64,000 nucleotides of DNA. Origin: Pleurodeles waltl. Lineage: Eukaryota; Chordata; Amphibia; Caudata; Salamandridae. Every line of letters begins with the position of its first letter. The first letter of the stretch is position 1. The stretch covers positions 138,155,106 through 138,219,105 of the forward strand of contig NC_090447.1 of NCBI RefSeq assembly GCF_031143425.1. Direction: 5' to 3'. This document shows positions 11,109 through 24,122 of the stretch, one piece after another. A model generated the notes under the pieces. The model was not told the origin of the DNA, searched no databases, and was given only the letters and a program-made list of their open reading frames with translations. The translations under genes and the position numbers were made by a program.

Positions 11109-14080
11109 ATGCCTCGTCCTGCAGGTGATAGGGCCTCAGCCTTCACTCAGGAGGAGTTGGAGAAACTTGTGTTCGGGGTCCTACCTTTGTATGGACAGCT
11201 CTATGTGGCACCAGAGGAGCAGGTGAGCCCAATTCCATTGTCCTGTGTGATAGGGGTGTGTGAGGATGTAAGGCGCTGCCAAGTTGCACAGGAAGTGGAT
11301 ACATGTAGGGGCCATGAAGTATATGCGTTTGTGCCATGAGGATTTAGTGTGGGCATGTGATGTGTATGATGTGAGTAGTCCACTGCTGCTGATGTGATGC
11401 CACTCTACATGAGTTTCCCTTCCATGCAGGTCAGCGCCCATCAGAAGAAGAAGATATGGTGTGCCATCACCAAGCAAGTGTGGACCCGGGGGGGGGCTGT
11501 AGCCATCAGAGCAGCCACTGCAGAATGCAGTGGGAGGACCTGAGATGCTGGGCCTGCAAGGCCGGGGAGGCCCAGCTGGGGACGTCCTCCTAACGAGGGA
11601 AGGGTGCCCATCGTACACTTGCCCCCCATAATGTCCAGCATTTTGGCAGTGGAATACCCTGAGGTGGATGTGTGCTTGAGGGCAGCACAGCAGCCACAGG
11701 ATTGTAAGTATAGGCTCCCACATGATGGGCCCTGTTTACGATTGGGTGGCTTACTTGTGGGAGGTTATGAATGTGATCAGTGGTAGATGCACATCGACAA
11801 AGGGCATCAGTCTCCCCGGCAGGCTCTGAATTGATTATGTGTGGCAATACAATGCTGTCAGTGTATATCCAATTGACATATTTGATGGTTTGGTGAGTGT
11901 GCACACCCTACACATTGTGTCAGACCAGCTTCTTCCATCTGAATCAATGTACCTGAGGTGTAAGTGCTATCACATCAGTATTTGTATCCCACTATGACTG
12001 AGGCTATCTTTATCTTGCACAGTAGCTGCCATGGACTGGTTATGAGTGTGGCATCACAGGTCCTCTACATGTATGGCCTCAATGGGACAGTATTTTGGCC
12101 ATGCTACCTTACCATGCTGACATATGTTGACTTAAGAGTGTAGGATATGTGTGAGGGAAACAACCACGGCATTCTGCAACAATTGACTCTATGTAGGCAC
12201 ACAGCACTGCAACATCTATTGTAGAAGCTATCATTCTGTGGCTAGCCTTTCCAACTATGGTATGGTAGTATATATGGTAAGTCCCCTGCGAGGTCCCTGG
12301 AGTCTAACACTATTGTTTAAATGTCATGCATGACATTGCCCTGGCAATCACATTACTGCAATGCAGTGTTTCAGCCTTGACCAATTCACTAAGTCAAAAT
12401 GTTCCCACAATAGCAGGTTTTTGAGCATTGCATCTTACATTTCACAATGTGTATTTTCCGAAATACAGTGTTATTGTAATGGTGTGGCATGCCATAATAT
12501 ATTTGGAGAGATGTACATGTTGATCTGTGTTAATGGTAGGTAGGTATTCATCCTTTTCCACCCAATCTTTCTTTCTCTCCCTCCCTCCTTCTCCTCCTCC
12601 GTCATTGTGTGCATCAGCAACATGAGGTGAAGGAGAAGGGGCACCGGTGAGTGGGGAAGCAGCAGCCTACAGGACCCATGAGGCTGACACCGGTTGAGTT
12701 GAGGGGACCAGCGGGACAGAAGGTGACATGGGGAGATGTGATCATCTGTATCATCTTCGGATTCCTCCTCTGGGTGATGCTCCCTGGCGGTGGTGGACCC
12801 ATCTGGGACCAGCCCAGAACCATCCTTGTCTGCCACCCTCATTACCAGCACCACCCTCTCTGTAGCTCCCCACCCAGTTGCATGTGCCCAATCTCGCCCA
12901 GGAGGGTTGGCATCTCCATCGTCACAGGCACCTCTGCTCCTTCCCTACAGCCCTGCTGCCCTCAGTGAGGAGGCTATTGACCTCCCGAGGTCCATCTCTG
13001 TGGGTCAGTCAACCATAGTGAATGCCATCCAGGTACTGGCAGCTCAGGCACAGCAGAGCAATGCCTACCTAGAAGGCATTCACAGTGCCCTCTCTGGCCT
13101 GCAGAGATACTTTGAGACACTGACCTCCTCTCTGATGGCAGCCAGTGTCCCTTTGTTTTCCGTTCTCACTCCAGCTACCTCTGCCCAATCCCATACCTCT
13201 ATCCCCACACCCATCCAGAGCACACAGTCAGACCGCCATTCATCCACCTCATTATACACAGTTCGCAGTGACAAACACAGCCACCACAAGACCCACCACC
13301 AGCATGCACACACACAATACCCACCTGCACACACTACAACATCCACTCCCTACACTGACCCCTACACCCCCCTCCTTCACCAACACTACACCACTCACAC
13401 CTGCTGGCACAACACCAACACTCCCTGATCCAGCCACAAGTCCATCATACCCACAGTCACCACACTTCCAGACCTGCATACATCCACCCCATTCAACATA
13501 TGTGCCCTCCCCACAACTACCAGCACCCCCTCATGCAGCACATCCACCTTACCTGCAGGCACCAACTTAACAGACATCCACCCATCCACCATGGCATCTC
13601 CCTGCTCCTCCTCCCCCTTCTCCCAAAATACCTACATACCCACAGTCACACACCCAACAAACACCCAGCACACACATTCCTTATACCCACACACCTGCAA
13701 CCAAGACACCTACATGACCACACCTCACAACCACTCCCTCCGCCCCAAATGCTTTCCCCATGACCACCCTTGTGTCCCTAAAAAACATTCCTTTATGAGT
13801 TTTCCCTCTTCCTTACCATTCTCGTAGACTGTGATTCCCCAGAGCGCACTGTGCCCCTCCCTGAGCCTAGCCCTTCCACCTCCCAGTCCTTCCTGGTGTG
13901 GCTCATGCCTGTCACCCTGCCATAAAATCAACCCCCCCCGAACCCAAGCTCTAACTCCCAAGGATAAACCTAAAGACCCTCCACCAAAACCCAAAGCCAA
14001 GTCCAAGCCACCCCCCCAAACCTAAGGGCAAACCCAAGGACCCCCATCCCAAATCGAAACCTCCCCATCGACGACCACCC
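11109..14080 (+). pseudogene. Harbinger gene 3 (second Myb/SANT-like protein), copy B
   Basis: Exon 1 (11109-11222) is again exactly 114 bases, encoding RASAFTQEELEKLVFGVLP and a donor GTGAGC. Exon 2 starts at 11430 after TCCATGCAG with SAHQKKKIWCAITKQVWT, then a G-run near 11490 shifts the frame. The C-terminal exon region (12620-13428) encodes PAALSEEAIDLPRSISVGQS, NAYLEGIHSALSGLQRYFET and a Ser/Thr/Pro/His-rich tail. Lysine-proline-rich remnants (KPKDPPPKPKAKSKPPP) extend to about 14025. Compared with A and C the exon 2-exon 3 interval is longer. Not translatable as it stands. Confidence 0.7.
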
Positions 14081-14319
14081 AACCACCCCTGAGGTGTCTG
14101 CCTGCCCCCTTGATGCCCCTATCATGTGGAGGCCACCGTGCAGTCAGGAGTCAAGTTGGAGCAATTACACGTGCCATATGTGCCTGGGGCACTTGGACTT
14201 TTTGGACTGTGCAATTGGCCTATTTTGTACATATATTTTGATAATATCTAATAATGCCTAATATATATGAGCCAACCACTTGTTGGTCTCGATAGAGACA
14301 TACTTGTCCTGCCTTTCCT

Positions 14320-14920
14320 TCGTGATGGATGTATTGTATGTGTTTGGTTTTGTTTGTGTGTTATGTGTATGTGATGTGATTGTGTTGCAGCATGTGTTGT
14401 GTGGTTTACTTGTGCATTATACTTGGTGTGATGTGCTGTGATGGTGCTGTGTAGCATTGTGTGGTTGTTCTATGTGCATGTATGTGTGTGGTGATGGATT
14501 TGTTATGTGTATTGTGTATGTGTGGTGTGACATCTGACACGTTGTATGGCAGTGTTTTGGTATTGATTGGTTGTGTGTGGTTGTTACATGTTGCTGTCAG
14601 TATGTGTTTTCATGTGGAGGTGTATAGTGTTCTCCCTTTCCAATGCCTTTGTATGTTTGTGCTAGTGATGTTGTTGTGTAAGTCTGTGGTGTTGTTTATG
14701 TTTATTTTAGACAATGGCGGTGATGTGTGTGTGTGGGGTAGTTTGTGGATGGCACATGTATGTTGACCGTGGTGTGTGTAGATTGTGTGTGCAGGTGTGT
14801 ATGTTGGTGAGTGTGTGTGTTTTGTTAGCAGTGTTTGTTTGCATGTGTGTGTGGCTGTCACTATCCATCCATGATGTGTTTGTTGTGTGTGGGTGTGTAC
14901 TAATGCCTTTCCCTCCAGTG
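14320..14920 (+). repeat. TG/GT-rich tract in 3' region of element B
   Basis: About 600 bases of interspersed TGTGTG, TTGTGTG and GTGATG words with no coding potential that I credit. The same region of elements A and C is TG-rich but far shorter, so the tract has expanded in B. Confidence 0.7.
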
Positions 14921-15360
14921 TGTGCTGGGTGGGAGTACTTACAGTTGTCTTTGTCGTTGTAGCTGGTTCTGGAGTCGTAGTGTGATCAAGAGCAGTGGGA
15001 AGACTTCATGTTCAGGTTCCATGGTGGCTCCGGACATGCCTGTGTTCCTGAAGGTGAGTATCCCCTTTTGTACTGTTCATTTCCGCCGAGGTTTTGGTGG
15101 CGGTCTGACGGCCACAGATATCGTGCCTGTGTGCAACCTCATAATATGCTCAGCAGTAACATGGTACCCGTCGGACTGTAGATGCCTGTTGCCGGCTGCA
15201 GCAGTCTGTCCGCACTGGCTGTTCTGGTGGTGTATTGGTTGTGCTCCATTGGGAATACCGCCATGGTCATAATATGGCAGTAATTTCCGCCAGGCCCACG
15301 GCGGTGCGATCACCACCACCTCTGTGGCAGTCTTCGGCCGCCAAACTCGTAATGATGGCC

Positions 15361-16349
15361 TTTGTGTCTTGCTGATTGCTATAAAAGGACTGTTTCTTTT
15401 TCGATCGAGGTTACTGCTTGACATTTATGTAGAAGCAAACAGTGGTTGAATGGTTAATCCCAGACACTCACTCCACTGTCTGACGTAAGCTTAAGTGACA
15501 TATTTATGCAGACAGAAGCCTCGCACCTCGGGGTTTATCCTTGGTCCGTGACTGGGCATGGTTGTTTGGTACCTGAGTTCTCTGAAATTCAACTCCAGTA
15601 AGTAGGGGTCAAGTTCTGCTTTTTGAGATTATGGGCAGAATATGTGAAGCTACTTTAGAGATGGTTTTTCCATTGTTTGAATCATTGAACAGTAGCAGTC
15701 TTTGATTTCTAAAATATAATTTCATGATGAGTTTCTTTCTGTTTTTATGAGCTGACCATACTAATTGTAAATAACCTGGGTGTCACTCACATCGGGACAA
15801 CAGTTTTACAAGCCATTTGGACATGATCGTTTTTTTACTTTAGGAATGCTGGGTTAATTTGGATAGTCTTCCACCTGTTACATTAAAGAAACACTGCAGA
15901 ATGTTAAGGTGTGGTTACATTGGAGGCATACACCTTGCAGTAGGAAGTTCACATGGAGACTAGAGACACTTGCATGTTTGGTTTGGTTACAATTGGCACA
16001 CTAGTTCATTGTGGCTTGTGTTCGTGTTTTTATTTTATACAAGCAGATATAATGATTTGGAACTTAAAGGGCCCTCATTGAAGATGCTTGTAAATTTTAA
16101 AGATAGTGACATTTTGGAGTATTAATGGGACAAGTGGAATTTCACTTCAATAAATCTCATGTACTAACAACTATTGAGCATGAGCTGCAGTACAAATTAC
16201 ATGCTCATAATAATACAGCTGCCATATGGTTGATAATCTATACGTTCATTGTATTAAACCCATAGCTGGGGTGTTACATAGACAGCTAGTGCCTCAGGCT
16301 GTAGCCCAGTCTAGTTATGGGGGGGGGGTATTTGTTAAAGACTTCAAAT
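15361..16349. other. Unassigned sequence
   Basis: Non-repetitive AT-leaning sequence between Harbinger B and LTR copy 2. It has no credible open frame, no terminal repeats that I recognise and one G9 run near 16319. It may be ancestral host DNA or very old repeat. Confidence 0.5.
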
Positions 16350-18313
16350 ATTTATTAACTATTCTAAAAGCACTGGTAATCCCTAAACCCTTTGTCTGCT
16401 TTACTATATGTTTTGAACAGTTTTTGTTGGCTCTAGGACTCTGGGCACTTTACCACTGCTACCTAGAGCTAAAGTGCATATGCTTTATGTATAAATTTTA
16501 TGGGTGATTGCTTTATCCATGATTAGCATATTTGATCTACTAGTAAGTCCCTAGTAAAATTCACTAGAGTTGCCCAGGGCCTGTAGGTCAAAATGCTACC
16601 AGTGGGCCTACCGCACTGATTGTACCACCCACATGAGTAGCCCTGTAAACATTGCTCTGACCTGCCACTGCAGTGTCTGTGTGTGCAGTTTTAAACTGCC
16701 AATTCGACCCACTTGCCAGGCCCGAACCTTCCCTTTTTGTACATATAAGTCACCCCTAAAGTAGGCACAAGGCAGCCCCATGGGCAGGGTTCAGTGTATG
16801 TTAAAGGTAGGAAATGTACTGATGTGTTTTACATGTCCTGACAGTGAAATACTACTGAATTCGATTTTCACTGTTGCAAGGCCCATCTCTCTCATAGATT
16901 AACACGGGGACTGCCTTTAAATATCTTTTAAGTACAGTTTCCCTTTGAATGCAAATAGAGATGTCGAGTTTGGGTTCTCTAAACTCACAATTAAAAAATA
17001 CAACTTTTGATAAAGTTGGTTTTTAGATTGTCAGTTTGAAAATGACACTTTTAGAAAGTGGACTTTTTCTTGTTTAACTATTATGTGCCTCTGCCTGCTA
17101 TTCCATGTCTGGGTCAGACTGACAGTTGGGCTGCTGAGAATTCCCTCTAGACAGTGTCACAAAGGGAGTTGGGGTATAGCCTGTATATCCTGATAGGTCT
17201 CCTGGGCTATAGTGGGGAGGGAGGAGCTGACACTTATACCTGGAAGTGCTTAGCCTGTCCACACACAATGCAGTCTCCAACCCCCTGGATTGTGTATGGG
17301 GCCAGGCCTGGGCAAGATTGTCTGAACAACAGAAACTTTCCTTTGACGTTTGTCTACTTCAAATGCAGAAAGGGATATAAGTAGTGAATGCAAAATCCCA
17401 GACTTTTAGATTACTTCTGGAACTAAGAGGAACCTCTGCCAAAGAGGAGAGCTGAAGAGCTGGAGTAGGAGGACTGCCCCTTTGCCTGTGAGTGTGCTTT
17501 GCTGGGTTGGCCTGCAATTGCTGCTTCTGCCTGAGAGAGGACAACGATTGGAATTTGCAGTGTTTTCCTGCTTGTGAAGTGTCTCCAAGGGCTTTTACTG
17601 AGCTTCCCCCTCTTCTGAAGTCTCAGGGCCATAAAAGACTTCCTCTGCCAGCACCCGGACTCTTGCTGAGACTCCTACCCTGCTAAGTGGTGCCCATTTA
17701 GTCCCTGGGCCCTTGAAAGGAGAAGCTGGTGGAACCAAGACCAAAATCATGACACAGGAGCCGTGAAATCAATGCAACTTTGCAGCTGAAAAATCAACAC
17801 ATCGCTCTTCTGTGGGAGAGAAGAATTATGCATTGCCTACCCGACCAGAGAAAAAATGGTGCACACCCTCACTTGCGAGTAAGGCATCAACGCATTGCTG
17901 ACTTTTCTGATGCACGCTCGCCCGTGTGGCTTTATTTTTTACGCAAACCAGGTACTTTGTGTAAAAGCAACACATCCATTGTTTTCTATGGAGTGAAACT
18001 CTTTTTAATTTAAAAATTCATTACTTTACTTGTGTATGTTGGATTTTTTTTGTTTTGATCTTTTGATCTTTTTGATTTAGATAAATTCTGTGACCATTTC
18101 GCAGTGTTTTTACTGTTTTTCTGTGTGTTGATACAAATACTTAACACATTGGCTTTGAGATAAGCCTGACTACTTGTACCCAGCTACCAAAGAGGTGATC
18201 AGGGGTTATCCTAGATTATCATAGATGTGTATCTCCCTCACCCTGACCAGAGTGAGGGTCCCTACTTAGACAGAGTGCATACTAACTGCCAATCAGAGAC
18301 CCCATTTCGAACA
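16350..18313 (+). mobile_element. LTR copy 2 (solo, decayed)
   Basis: It aligns by eye along its whole length with the intact LTRs at 48890-51148 and 54787-57025: GGGCACTTTACCACTGCTA near 16443, TTTATCCATGATTAGC near 16512, a GGGATATAAGTAG TATA-like element near 17370, and a 3' end CCCCATTTCGAACA ending at 18313. The CpG-rich central portion of the young LTR is replaced by CpG-poor sequence here, consistent with age. The left edge is approximate, because the expected TGTTGG start is eroded, and I could not find a matching 5-bp duplication. Confidence 0.75.
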
Positions 18314-20310
18314 CATACATGGCAACATGCACACACGCACAGACACACTCACACATACACACACTCAAAACACACAAGCACAGACAGTAACTGAAATGAA
18401 GAGGTCATAGGAATGCACAGACAAAAAGTCAAAAACATTGTGTCATTAAAATTGTGAAATCCTGAAAATATTCTTGATACCGGACTCGGGTAGCACAAAT
18501 TGGACAAATCTTCACGTAAATATATATACCTCATTCAAAGGAAAAAACATGAAATATAAATTATTATATACACGATTGTCTTAGAAACATATTTTTCTAG
18601 TGTAATCTACAAGCATACACTGATGGCCGGTAAAAGTGATTTTAACCATGCTCACTTAGGAGTTCAACGAATCCTCATTCCTAACATTGACAAGGCCTAG
18701 TAAGCACATTTATGCCCATAATACAACTCACAAGAAGTAGAATAACATCACTGAATTCTGCTCCACCTGATTCAAATTGGGTACTTTTCTCCAAACCAGT
18801 TTCTTATATGGCGTTGAAACTCAAGAACCAATTTTACAGTGCAGGAAGTCCACACAGCAGAATTGCATGAAGCTTTAGATGTAGCAGCATACAATTCTTA
18901 TTCTTGTGCTTGTCTGAGGGGTGAAAAAACACACCAGCCCAGGTTTCAGAGCAGCGGCCTGACCAGTATTCCAGTGTAAAGTGCCAAAAAGCCCAAAAAT
19001 CCCTTTTACTGCTTGACACTTTTACACATTCATAAGTCAAAACTGCTAAGGGTCATGTCCATCAGCCATTACTGTACAATCTACAGCTATTAACTGCCCA
19101 TTACTTACTGAGCTGGAGTGGAACAATTAAAGAGATTTGCCACATGGCATGGGCGTCAATAGGACTTTAATACAGGACACTAATGTGGGTCCAACTGGCT
19201 ACAAACGCTTCTTGACACATCACAATGACAACCAGATATGGGATGATATTAACAAAGTCTGTCCCAGCAGATCTCAACTATTTCCTCGTTTAACCAATGG
19301 CTGCTCAGGATCATTTACTTTACACAAAATATTTCACGATGGATAATCCAGTGCAGTAAACAGCTAAGTGGACTATGAACAGAAGAAATACCAGAAAGAC
19401 ACTTGTGGATGTGCTCAAACTTATCACCTTACTGTAAACTGATTGACTCTCTTTCACATTTCTTCACCCATCACACTGCTAAACATTGAATACCATAACA
19501 CTATAACTGCACCTCAGTATTCATCATGCATGATACAGAACAACTTCCCACACTCTATCAAAACAGAGACAATACACTTCTAACTCATACCCTACATGGT
19601 GTAAATGCTCTCCATGTAGGCAAACACTTCAGCACCCCACATGGGAGTAGTAAGTGCTGTATAAATGATGAAAACAATACAAGCCTCCACTGCCAGAAAT
19701 ATCCTTGCCTCCCTTACTCTCCCTCACCCTCTATCTCAACCATTTGTCTCTGCATAAGATTACCTCCTGCTCCTAGCAGAAAGTTTATACATGTGTTAAG
19801 CCCCATGGAATTTGGAATTCTGGGTGGAATTACTGATTTCACGCTTTAATTCTACAGTCCATAGGGTTTAACTTGTAACTGCATTGCACTGAGTCCGAAT
19901 TATTTAGTGTTGCCATTACCAGGGGTGCTGCAGGTGCTGCACCAATGTTAGATTAGAAAACATTTCAGGAACTGCTGTTAATTATTCTAACATGTTTACA
20001 GTTGCATGTTTGCAACAAAGTAGTCTTTTGTGACTTGACCTTGTTGACCCTGTTGGGGGAAGCCAGTGGAGAACAAATGTAAGATGAAAGGGTGAGTTAA
20101 AGGTGCCCAAACACAAAAAGATGTGATAAAAATGAGACCTGTTACTTTTAAACACGTACACAGATTTCAAAACATTTAAGAAGTGATGCAAGTGCAAAGA
20201 AAGCCCATATTTTAAAAATGTTGAAATGTGATAGAAAATGGCAATACTTAAATGCATGTAAAACTTGCATTACTTATACCTTGTATTATGTTCACAAGAC
20301 TAAAAAACAA
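18314..20310. other. Unassigned sequence with a short CA-rich tract
   Basis: 18316-18375 is rich in ACACAC and ACACTC. The remainder is AT-rich with only short chance open frames and no recognisable protein homology. Confidence 0.5.
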
Positions 20311-20911
20311 TGGCCCTCATTACAACATTGGTGGTAAAAGCAGCTTACCGCCGTGCAGAAGACCGCCAACACAACGCTGCAGCCGCGGAATACCGCCACA
20401 GCTATTATGACCCACATGTCAGAAACCGCCAAAATTCAGACACCCACACGAGTCCGCCACACCAAAGGTCAGTGATAAACTGGCGATAACAAAACCTCCA
20501 CCGTCATGCCAACAGAAATACGCCCACACTATCACGACACACGAATCCACGTGGCGGTCTTTCAACCGCGGTATTCCATTGGCGGTACACACCACCGCGC
20601 TCAAAATACACACACTCTTACAAAACACAGCCACATTGGACAATTCCAAATACACACACCTGATACACATACACACACCACTCACACACACCCATTACAA
20701 TATAAAACACACACCCACATCACCCACAAACCCCCACGACAAAAAATTCAGAAAGAAGGCCAGAGAGAGACAGCACCAGCAAGAACAACAGCATCCACAG
20801 GCACACAACACCATCACCCACATAACTTCCACGCACCTTACACAACACACCACTACATATCACGCCACATATCACCACACACTCCACCCCACACATCACC
20901 TACACCATCCC

Positions 20912-22439
20912 ATGGCACGGCAAAGACACCCCAGGTTCTCAGAGGAGGAGCTCAGGGTCATGGTGGAGGAAATCGTCCGGGTGGAGCCACAGCTATTTGG
21001 AGCACAGGTGCAGCACACCTCCATAGCTAGGAAGATGGAGCTATGGTGAAGAATAGTGGACAGGGTCAACGCAGTGGGACAGCACCCAAGAAATCGGGAG
21101 GACATCAGGAAGCGGTGGAATGACCTACGGGGGAAGGTGCGTTCCGTGGTCTCAAGACACCACCTGGCGGTTCAGAAGACTGGCGGCGGACCCCCACCTC
21201 CTCCCCCACAACTAACAACATGGGAGGAGCGGGTCTTGGCGATTCTGCATCCTGAGGGCCTCGCAAGAGTAGGTGGAGGAATGGACTCTGGTAAGACAAA
21301 TCTCAACTTTTACAACCCCCACCCTACCTGCATGCTATCACATACCCCCACCCTCACCCTCACCCCCAGCACCCCAACTCCTCACATATGTCCCAACATC
21401 ACAAACCACCCATCCCAACACCAAGCCCTGCATGCAACAACAAAGCATGGACACCCATCACTAAAGCATGCCCACTGCACATACCCATACAACCCCCTAA
21501 ACCATCCTCACACAAGGTCCCACACAGGAATGCAAACACTGGGGTACACGGTCACCCACCCATTGCACACCATGACACACACAGATGTAATAACCATCCT
21601 TTTATACCCCTGCAGGAGCCCTACCCAACGTCACCGGACAGGAGGGTCCACACATGTCCACACCACCAACAGAAGAGGCCCACAGTGATGACAGAACCTC
21701 TGTCCAACTGGATCTAGATGACCAGGCTGGACTATCGGGGACCTCGGGACAGTCAGTTCCCATCACCCAGTCACAGGCCACTACAGAGCTTCCACCCTCT
21801 GGAAACACCAGCACAGCACCCACCCAGCAGGCGCATACCTCCATACCCAGGACACGTCAATCAGCAGTGTGTCCACCACTACAGGGAACCCAGGAAAACC
21901 CACCACCCCAACAACAACAGGTACCTGGGGGCAGTGGTAGTGGGCACACGGTCCAGGGGACGGAGGCCCAGGAACACAGGGGAACTGGGAGGGCTGCTGT
22001 GCGACAGGGAGCGGACAGGCCAAGGGAACCCACTCTCTATGAGGCCCTCTCCTCCATCATGGGAGCATACCACCACTCCCAGGAGACAATGGCAAAGGGA
22101 CTGGCCAAGTTTCAGGAGACCCAGCGCCTGCAGAAGGAACAGTATATGGGCTTCAGGGAGGAACTCAGAACCATCAGCTCCACCCTGGGCACCATCGTAG
22201 GGGTGCTGAAGGAAGTACTCAACACCAGGAGGGACACTGTGGCACTACAAGGGGCCCCTGACACTAGCATGGACGATGAACTGCCCACCACCTCCGCCGG
22301 CGCTAATGGACAGGACTCCCTGCCACAGGAGGACCACACCAGCACCCCACCCCCTGCAGAGGGAGAACCACCCCGCAAACGGTCCCTGAGATCCAGGACA
22401 AAGACAGAGCACGATGCCAAGACCCCCGCCAAGAAATGA
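20912..22439 (+). pseudogene. Harbinger gene 1: NAIF1-type Myb/SANT-like protein, copy C
   Basis: Exon 1 is 20912-21290 (donor GTAAGA, phase 1) and exon 2 is 21616-22439 (acceptor CCCTGCAG). Together they give about 400 codons. Residues 8-80 form the Myb/SANT-like domain: PRFSEEELRVMVEEIVRVEP, RIVDRVNAVGQHP, RKRWNDLRGKVRS. A GGGPPPPPP linker follows, then an acidic/Pro/Gln middle, and a C-terminal helical block (REPTLYEALSSIMGAYHHSQ) that looks like a dimerisation or coiled-coil segment. The tail is basic (PRKRSLRSRTK). The single lesion I see is TGA at 21047-21049 in place of the Gln that follows MELW in copies A and D. Expected role: binding the element termini and helping transposase enter the nucleus or find the ends. 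Poly(A) signal at 22626. Confidence 0.82.
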
Positions 22440-22625
22440 GACCACCCTGATTGTCATCCTACTGTCCCACCTTGTCACCCTGTCCATACTTTAACTGCCC
22501 CAGCTCCACTTCCCATGCCCATTTGGGCAATGCACCTGTGAGACTAATAGACTGGACTCTGCCATGAACATTCCTCCGCCATCACCCCTCACTATTTCAC
22601 TACCCCCTCCAATATTGAGCACTTA

Positions 22626-22631
22626 AATAAA
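22626..22631 (+). promoter_or_regulatory. Poly(A) signal of gene 1, element C
   Basis: AATAAACACCCTT lies about 190 bases after the gene 1 stop, at the same relative position as in element A. Confidence 0.65.
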
Positions 22632-22910
22632 CACCCTTAAAGCACAAAACAATATGGAGTCTGTGATTTTGAAATAGTGTATTAGCAATTACAGTGACAA
22701 AATGATCTTTCAATTGTAATGTCAACATACCTATGTCACACAGCTCTAGTCCATGAGGAATCTAAGCAGAGCACAGTTGGACCCACATCTGTGAAATCTT
22801 AAGGGAAAGTGATAACTCAGTGACCATACACTGGGTGAAAAGGACACACAGTAGAGAGGTAGTAGTGTTAAAGTACATGTAGGAGGCAGGTCTGTACTCT
22901 TACCTGTGTC

Positions 22911-24122
22911 TCACTGGAAATATTGCTGGATCACTGAATCCCTGTTGTGCATGTCTTCTTCCTCTGCTTCCTCAACTTCACTGTCCACAGGCTCAACAGC
23001 TGCAACAACACCGCCATCTGGACCATCCTCTTGCAGAAAAGGCACCTGTCGTCGCAAAGCCAAGTTATGAAGCATACAGCAGGTCACGATGATCTAGCAC
23101 ACCTTCTTTGGTGAGTAGAATAGGGATCCACCTGTCATATGGAGGCACCTGAACCTGGCCTTCAGGAGGCCGACGGTCCGCTCGATCACCCACCTAGTTC
23201 GCCCATAGGCCTCATTGTAGCGTTCCTCTGCCCTTGTCCCGGGATTCCTCACTGGGGTCAGTAGCCATGACAGGTTGGGGTAACCAGAGTCACCTGCAAA
23301 TGGTGAGGGACAACTGTTAGACACACACTAACCTGGAGGGATATCCCCAGACCAAGACAACCATTTCCACTGACTTGCTTCCAGGTGCTCACCTAATAGC
23401 CACACACGGTGCCTCTCGAGTTGACCGATCACATAAGGGATGCTGCTATTCCGCAGGATGTAGGCGTCATGCACTGAGCCAGGGAACTTGGCATTCACAT
23501 GGGAGATGTACTGGTCTGCCAAACATACCATCTGTACATTTATAGAATGATAACTCTTCCGGTTTCTGTACACCTGTCAACTCCTGTGGGGGGGGACCAA
23601 AGCCACATGGGTCCCATCAATGGCACCTATGATGTTGGGGATGTGTCCCAGGCCATAGAAATCCCCTTTCATTGTAGGGAAATCCTCCACCTGAGGGAAA
23701 ACGATGTAGCTCTGCATGTGTTTCAGAAGGGCAGACAACACTCTGGACAATACGTTGGAAAACATAGGCTGAGACATCCCTGATGCTATGGCCACTGTTG
23801 TTTGAAATGACCCACTTAGAAGGAAAGGGAGCACTGACAGCACCTGCACTTGAAGGGGGATTCCTGTGGGATGGCGGATTGCTGACATCAGGTCTGGCTC
23901 CAACTGGGTACACAGTTCCTGGATTGTGGCACGGTCAAGCCTGTAGGTGATAATCAAATGTTGCTCCTCCGTTGTCGACAGGTCCACCAATGGTCGGTAC
24001 ACCGGAGGATGCAGCAATCTCCTCACATGCCCCAGCGGACGGTGCCTATGAAGGACAACAGCGAGCACAGAGTCAAACAACTCAAAGGTACGTACCCACA
24101 GTTTACACAGAACACCAATCAT
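22911..24122 (-). pseudogene. Harbinger DDE transposase (HARBI1-like), copy C
   Basis: Minus-strand gene. The last exon (22911-23293) begins at [15 protein letters not shown] after acceptor TTTGCAG and carries WVIERTVGLLKARFRCL; the preceding exon ends at 23393 with donor GTGAGC, phase 1. Upstream are YRPLVDLSTTEEQHLIITYR, ASGMSQPMFSNVL and NIIGAIDGTHVALVPP. All three DDE catalytic positions (Asp in AIDGT, Asp in GDSGY, Glu in WVIERT) are retained. The acidic tail ends IQQYFQ, TGA at 22911-22913. Lesions: TGA at 23577-23579 after VPPHRS and TAG at 23094-23096 where copies A and B keep Gln. The 5' limit (ATG at 24122) is a guess because the frame stays open further upstream. The protein cuts and joins element DNA; this copy cannot make it full length. 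Confidence 0.8.

Larger units (their letters stand above)
9457..15360 (+). mobile_element. PIF/Harbinger element B (right part only)
   Basis: The segment starts mid-transposase at the LTR junction and ends at 15360 in a terminus whose minus-strand reading is GGCCATCATTACGAGTTTGG, followed inward by GGCGG motifs. It carries the 3' part of the transposase on the minus strand and gene 3 on the plus strand in the same order as A and C. Gene 1 and the left terminus must lie left of the window beyond LTR copy 1. The coding content is heavily decayed. Confidence 0.8.
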
